Source of the DNA: Alphaproteobacteria bacterium
GTDB lineage: Bacteria; Pseudomonadota; Alphaproteobacteria; Caulobacterales; Caulobacteraceae
Assembly: GCA_018826515.1 (NCBI GenBank)
Contig: JAHKAM010000056.1
Location: 1 to 57,647, forward strand
Length of the DNA: 57,647 nucleotides
Direction of reading: 5' to 3'
Shown here: in pieces, positions 47,402 through 55,168 of the stretch
How the letters are laid out: each line of letters starts with the position of its first letter
How positions within the stretch are numbered: the stretch's first letter is position 1
Made by a program: the position numbers and the translations under genes
Notes under the pieces: model-generated
Seen by the model: only the letters and a program-made list of their open reading frames with translations
Databases searched by the model: none
Told to the model about the DNA's origin: nothing

Positions 47402-48121
47402 GTGAAGGTTCTCAAGCTTTCGACCCAGCTGCACAAATGGATCGCACTTGTCGTGGGTCTCCAGGTGCTGTTCTGGGTCGGCGGCGGTTTGGTGATGACG
47501 GCCATACCGATCGAGACGGTGCGCGGCGAACATCGGGCGGTGGAATTTCAGCCCGGTCCGCTGGCCCTCGCCGCTCTTCCAGGCCCCGAAGAGATCGCTC
47601 GCCGCGCGGGCGTGATGCCTGTCCGGGCCGAATTGCGCACCACACCCCGCGGCCCGGTCTGGACCTTGACCCCGGCGGCGGGCGAACCGGTCACCGTGTC
47701 CGCCGCCACGGGTCGGCCGTTCGGGCCGATGTCCGCCGGCGAGGCGTCGGAGTTCGCCCGGCGGGCCTACAGGGGCGAGGCGGACATCACGGAGGCTGTG
47801 CTTCTGACGACCGCCCCCGAAGAGACCGGCCGCACCGGTCCGTTGTGGCGGGTGGATTTCGCGGACCGGGAGAAAACGTCCCTGTACCTGTCGCCGGACA
47901 CCGGCGAAGTCGTGACGCGGCGCTCGGGCGTGTGGCGGATTTTCGACTTCTTCTGGCGCCTGCACGTCATGGACTGGAACGACGGCGAGGACTTCAACCA
48001 TCCCCTGATCATCATCACCACGGCCCTGACCCTGAGCATCGTCGTTTCAGGGTTCATTCTCCTATGGATACGGATATCGCGGGATGTGAAGATCGCGCGC
48101 GCGACCCGCAGAACCCGTTGA
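47402..48121 (+). CDS. PepSY-type membrane protein
   Basis: A 239-aa protein from GTG 47402. It has an N-terminal helix (WIALVVGLQVLFWVGGGLVM, with His in QLHKW), a periplasmic region with two PepSY-like segments (ALAALPGPEEIARRAGVMPV and TSLYLSPDTGEVVTRRSGVW) and a C-terminal helix (IIITTALTLSIVVSGFILLW) preceded by LHVMDWNDGEDFNHP. This resembles the PepSY-TM proteins tied to iron or copper redox. It closes the DUF2231-NTF2-DUF411 run. A short basic end (SRDVKIARATRRTR) is cytosolic. Confidence 0.83.
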   Translation: MKVLKLSTQLHKWIALVVGLQVLFWVGGGLVMTAIPIETVRGEHRAVEFQPGPLALAALPGPEEIARRAGVMPVRAELRTTPRGPVWTLTPAAGEPVTVSAATGRPFGPMSAGEASEFARRAYRGEADITEAVLLTTAPEETGRTGPLWRVDFADREKTSLYLSPDTGEVVTRRSGVWRIFDFFWRLHVMDWNDGEDFNHPLIIITTALTLSIVVSGFILLWIRISRDVKIARATRRTR

Positions 48122-48264
48122 TCGCGGCGGCGATCCGACCCTCGCTCCCGGCCCGGCGATCCGTCATGACGGCGCATCTGAGCGGATCGCGAACGACTGC
48201 TGTGCCAACACACCCGGAGGCTTTGGCGAGCGCCGCGCGGATTCTCACCCGCACAGGGGAGGTG

Positions 48265-49536
48265 TCAGATCAGCCGGTGTGAGATTTCCGCGAGCGCCCG
48301 GATATCGGTCCCGAAGCGGGCGATGGCCGCCCTGTGTTTCTCCAGTTCACTATACGGAAGATAACGCACATCGAGGTCTGCGATCCGGCTGAAGGCCGGT
48401 CGCTGCAACTGGGCGCGGACGTCACCCTCCCGACTGTCCGGCGCGACGAGAAACAGACCCGCGGACGTGTGGAGTTCACCGGACAGGGCGAGGTCGAGCA
48501 TGCGCACGATCCCGGAATAGATGGTCGTGGAATGCTCGACTTCGAACGCCGCCGCCACACGATCCGAGCCGGCCTCGAGCCACAGCACATCAATCAGGCG
48601 GAACGAGTCCGCACCCGCGCTTGCCGCCAAGGAAGGCGGGAGATCGTTCAGACAGCCCTCGCCGAGACGACCACCCTCGAAACAGCGACCGCGATCATTG
48701 GCGGCGATCCATACGCGATAGCCGAGCGCTCGCCCCAGATCGCGCACCCAGGCCTGGATTTCGGTATGGGATCGGTCGGTTTCGCGCTGCTGCAGCGCTG
48801 TCCTCTCGAATTTCACGGCTTCGGCCCGGGCTTCGGCAAGCCGTTCCTGCCAGCCACGGTCGGAGAGAGCTTCACTGTCCAGCGGTGGCGCGGGGTATCG
48901 TCCGGACCCGATGTCGAACAGAAAGCCCGCGAGGGCACCCAGGTCGTTGGACAGCAGATCGCGATAGCGCGCGTTCAAGGCCAGGATGCCCTCGCGCATC
49001 GCCAGATAGTGCTCCCAGCTGCCCAGCTTCACCTTCGATCGGGTGATCGCGTTGTATCCGTTGACGATGGCCGTGTTGAACGGAGGGGCATGTGTCGGAT
49101 GCAGAAAGTAGATCAGATTCGCGACGGCGGGCCCCAGACCCTTGATCTTGAGCTGGTCGATCGCGCGGATTGCGGACAAGATCTCGGCTGCCGTCGAACA
49201 ACAGCTGCAGTGGTGCAGCAGGCGGCCGAAGGCACGCTGGTTGACGGGGTTCTCATAGATGTCGGGGATGCGGAGCTTGGGCTTCCACAGAAAGGCATGG
49301 TCTGCCCCCCTGAAGATCTGGCGTTGTTCGGCGACGGAATGAACGATCGTCTCGAGCGATGAGCCGCGGTAGGCGACGCCGAACCGGTCCGCTTCGATCT
49401 CTTCGACAACCTGACCGATGCCTCGCCGGATGGAGCGGAAATTCTTGAGCCGCTCATCCCACAGGAACCAGGTCTGATAGGTGGCCGAGGGGTCTTCGCG
49501 CCACTGGACGATAAGGTCTCGAAGTCGATCTGGCAC
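48265..49536 (-). CDS. Putative PD-(D/E)XK nuclease with helix-hairpin-helix motif
   Basis: A 423-aa protein of unknown function. An HhH motif lies at about 129-146 (LKIKGLGPAVANLIYFLHPT), followed by NTAIVNGYN. The C-terminal part (about 255-370) reads like a PD-(D/E)XK fold: HTEIQAWVRDLGRALGYRVW, then IDVLWLEAGSDRVAAAFEVE and HSTTIYSGIVRMLDL, with candidate catalytic residues Asp316, Glu332 and Glu334. This wording occurs in restriction-like nucleases, but no methyltransferase is adjacent. The start is GTG at 49536. It stands alone between metal genes, so a defence or DNA-repair role is possible but unproven. Confidence 0.65.
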   Translation of the reverse strand: MPDRLRDLIVQWREDPSATYQTWFLWDERLKNFRSIRRGIGQVVEEIEADRFGVAYRGSSLETIVHSVAEQRQIFRGADHAFLWKPKLRIPDIYENPVNQRAFGRLLHHCSCCSTAAEILSAIRAIDQLKIKGLGPAVANLIYFLHPTHAPPFNTAIVNGYNAITRSKVKLGSWEHYLAMREGILALNARYRDLLSNDLGALAGFLFDIGSGRYPAPPLDSEALSDRGWQERLAEARAEAVKFERTALQQRETDRSHTEIQAWVRDLGRALGYRVWIAANDRGRCFEGGRLGEGCLNDLPPSLAASAGADSFRLIDVLWLEAGSDRVAAAFEVEHSTTIYSGIVRMLDLALSGELHTSAGLFLVAPDSREGDVRAQLQRPAFSRIADLDVRYLPYSELEKHRAAIARFGTDIRALAEISHRLI

Positions 49537-49976
49537 GCCTAACCCTCAAGAATCTGGACCGTACCACAACTAGGCCGGTTGGAGCCGAAGCGCCACCGGA
49601 TCGAGGCGGAGGAGCGCCGGTGGATCTCGGCCCGCCGCATGGACCTCTTGGCTGATCGACGTTGGCCTTGGGCGGCAAGATCACCGACAGGCACGTTGGT
49701 TCGCATTCCTGATCCCGACGAGGGCGGGGATGAGCCGTGACCGTGATGCAGCAATTGCGCAGCTCGGTGGTCGATCCCTCACGGAGTTGAACGACGCTGG
49801 GGTAAATTTGATCACGGCGGAACCGTGGCGGCGGGTCTGGATTATGCTGGCTCGACGTCCCGCGTGGGCACGTCGGGAGAGCGGTGAGACCCGTTCCCCG
49901 CCGGCGTCTCGCTGGCCCCACTCATCGTCCGGCCGACCAACGATCTGCCGGCGAGCCCACGAAGCGGAGACTACCG
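49537..49976. other. Gap of 440 bp, no confident gene
   Basis: Between the divergent nuclease-like and DUF305 genes. One plus-strand frame (49730-49984, MSRDRDAAIAQLGGRSLTEL...) could be a small protein but lacks a motif and runs into the DUF305 start. A frame near 49577-49740 reads IEAEERRWISARRMDLLADR and may be a remnant. Neither is supported. Confidence 0.45.
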
Positions 49977-50657
49977 ATGTCTGACTCGATTGCGACACGC
50001 ACTTTGCTGCTGGCGGTGGGCTGTTCGGCCATCGTCTTGTCGGCCTGTTCTCCGGCCGCTGAGCCGCAGGCTGCGCCCGAAGGCGATGCGTCGATGGCGG
50101 CGGCGGAGCAGCCCATGCCGATGGCGCAGACGCCTTTTTCGCCGGCCGAGATGAAGATGCATGAGGCCATGATGGCGGCGACCGGGGCGAGCGCGGATGA
50201 AACCTGGGCCCGGAAAATGATCCCCCACCACCAGGGTGCGCTCGATATGTCCGAGATCGTGCTGCGCGACACGCAGGACGCTGAGATCAGGCGTATGGCC
50301 CAGAAGACTATCGAGATGCAGACCCAGGATATCGCCGAGCTGCGGCGCTGGCTGGAGACCCAGGCCGGGGCCACATCCGACTCACCGTCTCCGACCGGTC
50401 AGGACATGCCGTTCGCGGCGGCCGAGTCTAAAATGAAAGACGCCATGATGGGCGCGACCGGGGGGAACACGGATCAGACCTGGGCTCGCAAGATGATCGC
50501 GCACCATCAGGGTGCCCTGGACATGGCTCGGGTGGTGCTCGAGCGGAGCCCGGGCGCCGAGATTGAGCAAATGGCGCAAAAAACGATCGAGATGCAGACA
50601 GCCGACATCGGCGAGTTGCAAACCTGGCTTCAATCCAATGGGGCCAATGCCGGCTGA
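49977..50657 (+). CDS. DUF305 lipoprotein with two tandem domains
   Basis: A 226-aa protein with signal peptide and lipobox (VLSAC, Cys24). Two DUF305 units of about 60 residues repeat each other: TWARKMIPHHQGALDMSEIV (His84-His85), then AQKTIEMQTQDIAELRRWLE, and TWARKMIAHHQGALDMARVV (His176-His177), then AQKTIEMQTADIGELQTWLQ. Each is preceded by the Met-rich helix KMHEAMMAATGA / KMKDAMMGATGG. Internal duplication doubles the metal-site count. It is convergent with the copC-like gene; a terminator lies between. Confidence 0.87.
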   Translation: MSDSIATRTLLLAVGCSAIVLSACSPAAEPQAAPEGDASMAAAEQPMPMAQTPFSPAEMKMHEAMMAATGASADETWARKMIPHHQGALDMSEIVLRDTQDAEIRRMAQKTIEMQTQDIAELRRWLETQAGATSDSPSPTGQDMPFAAAESKMKDAMMGATGGNTDQTWARKMIAHHQGALDMARVVLERSPGAEIEQMAQKTIEMQTADIGELQTWLQSNGANAG

Positions 50658-50760
50658 TCACGGATAGGGAGCAGACTGTGCGGCCGCTCAAATCAACCTC
50701 GGGCCCTATGCATCTCCGTCACCGGCCGGCTTGGTCCGTCATCTCGAACAGGTCTGATGC

Positions 50761-50796
50761 AAAAGCGCCGTGCGGCTGGGCCGCACGGCGCTCTTT
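50761..50796. terminator. Bidirectional intrinsic terminator
   Basis: A perfect 13-bp stem (50764-50776 and 50780-50792) with a TGG loop is flanked by AAAA on the left and CTTT on the right, giving T-runs in both directions. It separates DUF305 (+) from the copC-like gene (-). Confidence 0.85.
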
Positions 50797-50844
50797 CCAC
50801 ATCAGGCGTCTGGACCTCCCAGGGGGATCAGGAGGGCAGAGCCT

Positions 50845-51255
50845 TCAGTGCACCATGAAGCGAACGGTCCCGTTCATCTCATGGCCGTCGGACCCCGTCG
50901 CGGTCCAGGCGGCGGAATAGCTGCCGGGGGCGAGGGTGGGCAGGGGCGTGCTGACAGTCGTCTGAGGCGCTGTGCCCGCCGCGATCTGGACATCGACGGT
51001 TTCCGTCGCCGGCCCGGTCAGCTTCAGCGCCTTCAGGGTCATGGCGTGGGGGAAGGTGGCGGTGAAGGTCTTGGGCGCGGCGCTCAGCATCGCATTGTCG
51101 GCGGGAGTGGTGATGACGCCGGAAGCGGCGGCAGCCGGCATGGCGGCGTGCTCTTGTGCGGACATGCCGGCGTGCGGATTGCTCTGGGCCTGGGCCGCCG
51201 ACGAAAGGGCGACTGCCGAGACGAGAGCCAGGCTGGCGATAATCAAACGGTTCAT
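50845..51255 (-). CDS. CopC-like periplasmic protein
   Basis: A 136-aa protein. From ATG 51255 a signal peptide (RLIIASLALVSAVALSSAAQ) is followed by a Met/His stretch (QSNPHAGMSAQEHAAMPAAA) and a CopC-type beta domain (ITTPADNAMLSAAPKTFTAT, then FPHAMTLKALKLTG and LAPGSYSAAWTATGSDGHEM, ending NGTVRFMVH). The last His motif DGHEM..G is a Cu(II) ligand region in CopC. It is a paralogue of the protein at 53840. It lies 178 bp downstream of the sigma gene and may belong to its regulon. Confidence 0.8.
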   Translation of the reverse strand: MNRLIIASLALVSAVALSSAAQAQSNPHAGMSAQEHAAMPAAAASGVITTPADNAMLSAAPKTFTATFPHAMTLKALKLTGPATETVDVQIAAGTAPQTTVSTPLPTLAPGSYSAAWTATGSDGHEMNGTVRFMVH

Positions 51256-51433
51256 AACGGTCTCCTGAGACGCACCGGGAGGGGGAGCGGGTCCGGTGCC
51301 TATAATGATATACGCGCTCCGGCCCGATATTCCTCGTCGGCATGGCGAGCGATCCGGTTTCGCAAAGCTCAAGCCCACGGTCGCCTTCGTCGCGTGCGGG
51401 GTTGAAACGCGGTCGGGCGCGGACAGCGCGAGG

Positions 51434-51988
51434 TCACGCCTCCTTCAGCGCGTCGAACAATCTGCGGCGAGCCCGAGCGATACGCGTCTCCACCGCCTTG
51501 ACCGAAATTCCGAGGATTTTGGCCGCGTCGGACTGGCTCCGGCCCTCGATTGCCGTGAGGAGAAGGGGAGCCTTGAGATGCGGTGCCAACAGATTGATCT
51601 CTTCATTCAGCCTGGCCAGCTTGCCGGCCATCTCGATCTGCTCGTCGGCAGGCTCGGTCCCATCCGGTACCGAGAGGGCCTCCGGGCTGGCAAGGTCAGT
51701 CGCGCCGTGAACGAGCCGGCGTACGAAGCGGCGACGGGACCAGTCCCGGCATTTGTTCAGAGCGATCGTCCGCAGCCAGGCTTCGAATGGGCGACTGGGA
51801 TCATAGCGCCGCAGGCTCAGCCAGGCCGCGGCATAGCTTTCCTGCAGAAGGTCGTGTGCGTCCTGCTCGTCGCCCACATAACGGCGGATGAAGCGGAAGA
51901 GAGCGGACTTTGTCTGCCGCATCAGGTCGCTGAACGCCGCCCGGTCCCCGGCGGCGGCGCGAGCCGGCAGGTCCCCAAGAGTGTCCAT
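51434..51988 (-). CDS. ECF RNA polymerase sigma factor (CnrH-like)
   Basis: A 184-aa sigma factor with region 2 (LMRQTKSALFRFIRRYVGDE, then QDAHDLLQESYAAAWLSLRR and AWLRTIALNKCRDWSRRRFV) and region 4 (LLLTAIEGRSQSDAAKILGI, then SVKAVETRIARARRRLFDAL). It is the last gene of a three-gene set: anti-sigma-like membrane protein, periplasmic sensor and sigma, in the same order as cnrYXH of Cupriavidus. It should be released when metal binds the sensor. 8 bp separate it from the sensor gene. Confidence 0.9.
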   Translation of the reverse strand: MDTLGDLPARAAAGDRAAFSDLMRQTKSALFRFIRRYVGDEQDAHDLLQESYAAAWLSLRRYDPSRPFEAWLRTIALNKCRDWSRRRFVRRLVHGATDLASPEALSVPDGTEPADEQIEMAGKLARLNEEINLLAPHLKAPLLLTAIEGRSQSDAAKILGISVKAVETRIARARRRLFDALKEA

Positions 51989-51996
51989 GCCGAGCC

Positions 51997-52437
51997 TTAG
52001 GACTCTGTCGGCGAAAGGGCTTCGACGATCCGGTCGTTGAAAACGGCGGCCTGCTCCGGTGTCAGGACCGATCGCATCTCGAACACATGCGCGATGGTCT
52101 CTTTCTGCAAGGCACCCATGGCGGCGTGGAAATGATCAACGGCGGCCTGGACCTGAGGGCCGTCGCCCTCGCCCTGCTCGATGGCCTGCGCCAGTTCCAG
52201 GTTGGCGGCACGGACCTCGCCCTCAAGCCCAGGGCGGATGGCGGCGAACCGCGCCTCGATCACGTCGATTTCGGCGTGTTGCGCCGCGGTCAGATCCAGC
52301 TCGTCGTGAACAATGTCGTGCAGGGAAGGGGGCTCACGGCGGTCCAGGACCCAGCTGGCCCCAATCCAGGTTCCCGCCGCGCTGGCGATGGCCGCCAGCA
52401 CCGCCGTTAGCGCGATCGTGCGCCAGCCTTTCATCAT
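51997..52437 (-). CDS. CnrX-like periplasmic metal sensor
   Basis: A 146-aa membrane-anchored protein: an N-terminal helix (TIALTAVLAAIASAAGTWIG) and a helical periplasmic domain. The metal ligands known for CnrX (His42, His46, Glu63, His119, Met123) all have counterparts exactly two residues earlier: His40 and His44 in SLHDIVHDEL, Glu61 in VIEARF, His117 and Met121 in AHVFEM. The text ALQKETIAHVFEMRSVLTPE is strongly CnrX-like. ATG 52437 overlaps the stop of the anti-sigma-like gene. Ni/Co sensing is the expected role. Confidence 0.86.
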   Translation of the reverse strand: MMKGWRTIALTAVLAAIASAAGTWIGASWVLDRREPPSLHDIVHDELDLTAAQHAEIDVIEARFAAIRPGLEGEVRAANLELAQAIEQGEGDGPQVQAAVDHFHAAMGALQKETIAHVFEMRSVLTPEQAAVFNDRIVEALSPTES

Positions 52438-52715
52438 GAGGCAGCATCCAGTCTCAACAGGGGAGACAGTCCGGCTTCGACAGTGAAGATCGACATCTCC
52501 GTCGGAACCCTGGGTGAAGCGACGGCACCCACGCCGCCCGCGGTGAGCCCTGCGACGAGGGCGACGGCCACCGCCCCGCCCCGTAGCTGCGCCATCAGTC
52601 TCTCCGTGCGCAAGGCGTCGACGCGTGTCCACACCTGCGACTCCAGTGCGTCCAGTGGCCGGTCGACCGGCGTTGCGGCCAGCCGCGCGAGCAACTCATC
52701 CAGATCACGTGTCAT
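52434..52715 (-). CDS. CnrY-like anti-sigma membrane protein
   Basis: A 93-aa protein with a short cytosolic helix (RDLDELLARLAATPVDRPLD, then ALESQVWTRVDALRTERLMA), one membrane helix (about 47-66, GAVAVALVAGLTAGGVGAVA) and a short periplasmic tail (about 27 residues). That architecture matches CnrY, which holds the sigma factor through its cytosolic helices. Sequence identity with CnrY is low by eye, so the assignment depends on gene order and layout. GAGGAGAG upstream gives a good ribosome site. It overlaps the sensor start. Confidence 0.72.
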   Translation of the reverse strand: MTRDLDELLARLAATPVDRPLDALESQVWTRVDALRTERLMAQLRGGAVAVALVAGLTAGGVGAVASPRVPTEMSIFTVEAGLSPLLRLDAAS

Positions 52716-52898
52716 TCTGAACTCTCCTCATGCCCCCATACCTCTACTACGCGCCAGCCGGCCCGCTCCCTCGTGCACAGCCTCAGCCGAGCGGCGCCTG
52801 AATAGCACAAGAGCCGGCAGGGGACAGGGCTGCGGCGTCACATCACGTCGGCAGCAGACAGCGTGTCGCAGGCGCACCGGGTCGCTCGCCCGGAAGGA

Positions 52899-53834
52899 CT
52901 ACATCGCCATGTCCATCGCCGAAACGGGAGCGAGCGTGCCCATGACGGCCACGACGGCGAGCAACGCCAGAGCGACGAAGGTTTCGACCCTGAGGCTGCG
53001 CTTCAGTCGGCCGATGGCCAGGCGCATATCATCCGGATCGTCGAGCGCATCGAGCAGATCAGGGGTCAATTGGAAGCGGTTCGAGGCCGCCAGAGCCAGC
53101 ATCAGGCCAAACAGCAGCAACTTGAACAGCAGGAGCCATCCATAAGGCGTGGTCACAAGCCCGTCGATCCGGTCGATCCCGACCATGAACCAGCTGTTGA
53201 CCAGGCCGCTCAGGATCAGGACCGCGACAGCGGCCGAGCCCACGCCTGCGAACCCGTGCAGCGCGCGGTGCAGGACTTGATCGGACCGGAAATCACCGGG
53301 ACGGTGCCCTGCGGTCATGATCCACAGCGCCACCAGCGCGCCGAGCCACAGGGCCGCCGCCCAACTGTGCAGAATGGTGGACAGCAGGTGGGGATAACGA
53401 CCCGCGCCTTCCGTTGCCGCGCCATGGCCGGTCCAGGCGAAGCTCGCGCTCACCAACAGGCCGGCCAGGACGAGCAGCCCCCACTGAAACCGCGAGGGTC
53501 GACCCAGAAGCACGACGGTCAAGGCCGTCAGGCCCAGACCCACCCTCAACAGAAAGGCGGGGCCCAGGCTGGTGCCGGTGATCATGAAGCCCAGAGAAGC
53601 CGGCTTGAGACCTTCCGCGATCGATCCCGCCATGACGGAGGTCTGAGCCACAAGGGCCAGGGCCGACGCCACCGCGACGACGGCACAGGCCCCAATGAGC
53701 AGCCCTCTCGCCCAGCTCTGGGCGACGGCATCAGGTCCGCGCAGTCCGTAGAGCAGGAAAAGCGGCGTCCCAAGCAGGATGACGGCACCGCCGTACTGCG
53801 CGAGGCGCAGACCGATCACCAGAAGGTCGAGCAC
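52899..53834 (-). CDS. copD: CopD family membrane protein (copper import/resistance)
   Basis: A 311-aa protein with about eight hydrophobic segments. The CopD/YcnJ fold is visible as RLAQYGGAVILLGTPLFLLY, FLLRVGLGLTALTVVLLG, SFAWTGHGAATEGAGRYPHL with the His residues and the following LSTILHSWAAALWLGALVAL. It lies 5 bp after copC and is likely cotranscribed. In Pseudomonas, CopCD moves copper across the inner membrane. The C-terminus has a single Met-rich end (MDMAM). Confidence 0.89.
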   Translation of the reverse strand: MLDLLVIGLRLAQYGGAVILLGTPLFLLYGLRGPDAVAQSWARGLLIGACAVVAVASALALVAQTSVMAGSIAEGLKPASLGFMITGTSLGPAFLLRVGLGLTALTVVLLGRPSRFQWGLLVLAGLLVSASFAWTGHGAATEGAGRYPHLLSTILHSWAAALWLGALVALWIMTAGHRPGDFRSDQVLHRALHGFAGVGSAAVAVLILSGLVNSWFMVGIDRIDGLVTTPYGWLLLFKLLLFGLMLALAASNRFQLTPDLLDALDDPDDMRLAIGRLKRSLRVETFVALALLAVVAVMGTLAPVSAMDMAM

Positions 53835-53839
53835 GGGTC

Positions 53840-54205
53840 TTAGCGCACGGTGAAGGCAAAGTTTCCGGTCATGCGGTGACCATCCGCCGAAGCCGCACGC
53901 CAGTTCACCGTATAGGTTCCGGCGGACAGAGCGCGCGCTGTGCGGCCCGAGATCGTCTTGCCGTCGTCAGAGACGCTGGAGGTCACGGGGATTTTGGTGC
54001 CTGCGGCGCTGACGAGATCGAGGCCAGAGAAGGCCGGGGCGACACGTTCACTGAAGGTCACGGTAATCGCGCGCGTGGAGGCGACCGTGGCGCTGGCGGC
54101 CGGCGTGGAGGCGACGACACGCGCGTGGGCGTCGGCCTGGGTCGCGACCAGCAGCAGGGCTCCGGCCGCGCCGACCAGAGAAAGGAATTTGCGATTGGGC
54201 ATCAA
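53840..54205 (-). CDS. copC: CopC periplasmic copper-binding protein
   Basis: A 121-aa protein with a signal peptide (FLSLVGAAGALLLVATQADA) followed by His at the mature N-terminus (HARVVASTPA), the usual Cu(II) ligand of CopC. The beta domain includes VTFSERVAPAFSGLDLVSAA and GTYTVNWRAASADGHRMTGN, whose Asp-Gly-His is the second Cu(II) ligand. It pairs with copD. Start ATG 54205 or 54202. Divergent from the gene at 54384. Confidence 0.92.
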   Translation of the reverse strand: MMPNRKFLSLVGAAGALLLVATQADAHARVVASTPAASATVASTRAITVTFSERVAPAFSGLDLVSAAGTKIPVTSSVSDDGKTISGRTARALSAGTYTVNWRAASADGHRMTGNFAFTVR

Positions 54206-54383
54206 ACAACTCCGTAAGTGACAGGTATCTTAGGGATATACGCTCGTTTGCGCCTGAACCCTCGCGCCCGAGGAAAAATTACACAATCCGACCCAGGCCG
54301 CCCAGGCCAGCGTCCGTCGAAAAGCGGCTGCGCAGGTGTCAATCTTGACTCGCCCCTATTCAAAGCGCGTATGGTCTCTCGCC

Positions 54384-54749
54384 ATGTGGACCGCCATCCG
54401 CACACTTCTGCTCGCGCTCGCCCTGGCCGGTTTTATCGGCCAGGCGACCGCGCATGCCACTCCCATCCAGGTCTTTCAGGCGGCCGGGGTGATGGACGGC
54501 ATGGAAGACTGCGCGGAGATGGCCGGGATGGCGGGGGTTCAGACCGACCGGCCCGGTAACCCTTGCGAAAACATGACGCCCGAATGCATCGCCAAGATGG
54601 GCTGTGCCGCCGTGGCGCCTCCGATCCTTTCGCGTCCGGCGATTCCGTGCGCCGTCTTCCGGCATCCGATCGTCTATTTGCGCCTTGACGTGTTTCGCGA
54701 AGGCGTCGGGCCCCCGCCGCTGGTCTTTCCCCCCAAACATCGGGCCTGA
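54384..54749 (+). CDS. Small exported Cys/Met-containing protein
   Basis: A 121-aa protein with a signal peptide (AIRTLLLALALAGFIGQATA) and a mature part with Met/Cys motifs (DGMEDCAEMAGMAG, PCENMTPECIAKMGCAAVAP) that could bind Cu(I). It lies upstream of a cus-type operon, a position like CzcI/DUF2946-type proteins, but I do not recognise a family. ATG 54384 lacks a strong ribosome site; a start upstream at 54336 is possible. Confidence 0.62.
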   Translation: MWTAIRTLLLALALAGFIGQATAHATPIQVFQAAGVMDGMEDCAEMAGMAGVQTDRPGNPCENMTPECIAKMGCAAVAPPILSRPAIPCAVFRHPIVYLRLDVFREGVGPPPLVFPPKHRA

Positions 54750-54874
54750 TACGCAGCGGTCGCGCTGACGCACGCCTGGCCTCCGGGCGCGGGCGTGTCG
54801 CGCAGACTTGCGCAGATCAGCCCCAGCGTCGTGCCGCGCGTGGCAGGCGCTCTGATGTTTCACAGGAAAAATCC

Positions 54875-55168
54875 ATGTCCAGCCCCGTCAAATCGGTGGT
54901 GAGCGCCACTGCGCTCGCCTTCGCCCTTCTTGCCTTTCCAGGCACCGCGTCTGCCCGTTCAAGCGATCCGGATTGCGTCAGGCGGGTCGCGCCCCCGTCC
55001 CCCAATCCTCACGATGTGTTTCGTCGCATCGTGTGTGTGCCCCGCGAACACACGGCCGGATCGTTCAAGGCGTGTCGCGATCATGGCCGCACCGTGCGCG
55101 GTCTTCCGAGGACACCCGAAGCCCCCTCCGACACCGTATCACCGCCTAGACAGGGGGCAGAAGGATGA
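54875..55168 (+). CDS. Small exported protein before the OMF gene
   Basis: A 97-aa protein with a signal peptide (SATALAFALLAFPGTASARS) and a Pro/Arg/Cys-containing mature part (DPDCVRRVAPPSPNPHDVFR, IVCVPREHTAG). Its stop overlaps the OMF start by ATGA, and AGGAAAAA precedes its start, both of which favour a real gene. No function can be read from the sequence. Confidence 0.6.
   Translation: MSSPVKSVVSATALAFALLAFPGTASARSSDPDCVRRVAPPSPNPHDVFRRIVCVPREHTAGSFKACRDHGRTVRGLPRTPEAPSDTVSPPRQGAEG

Noticed and set aside
49730..49984. 84-codon plus-strand ORF before the DUF305 lipoprotein
   Set aside because: It overlaps the DUF305 start, has no recognisable domain and shifts to low-complexity text halfway.
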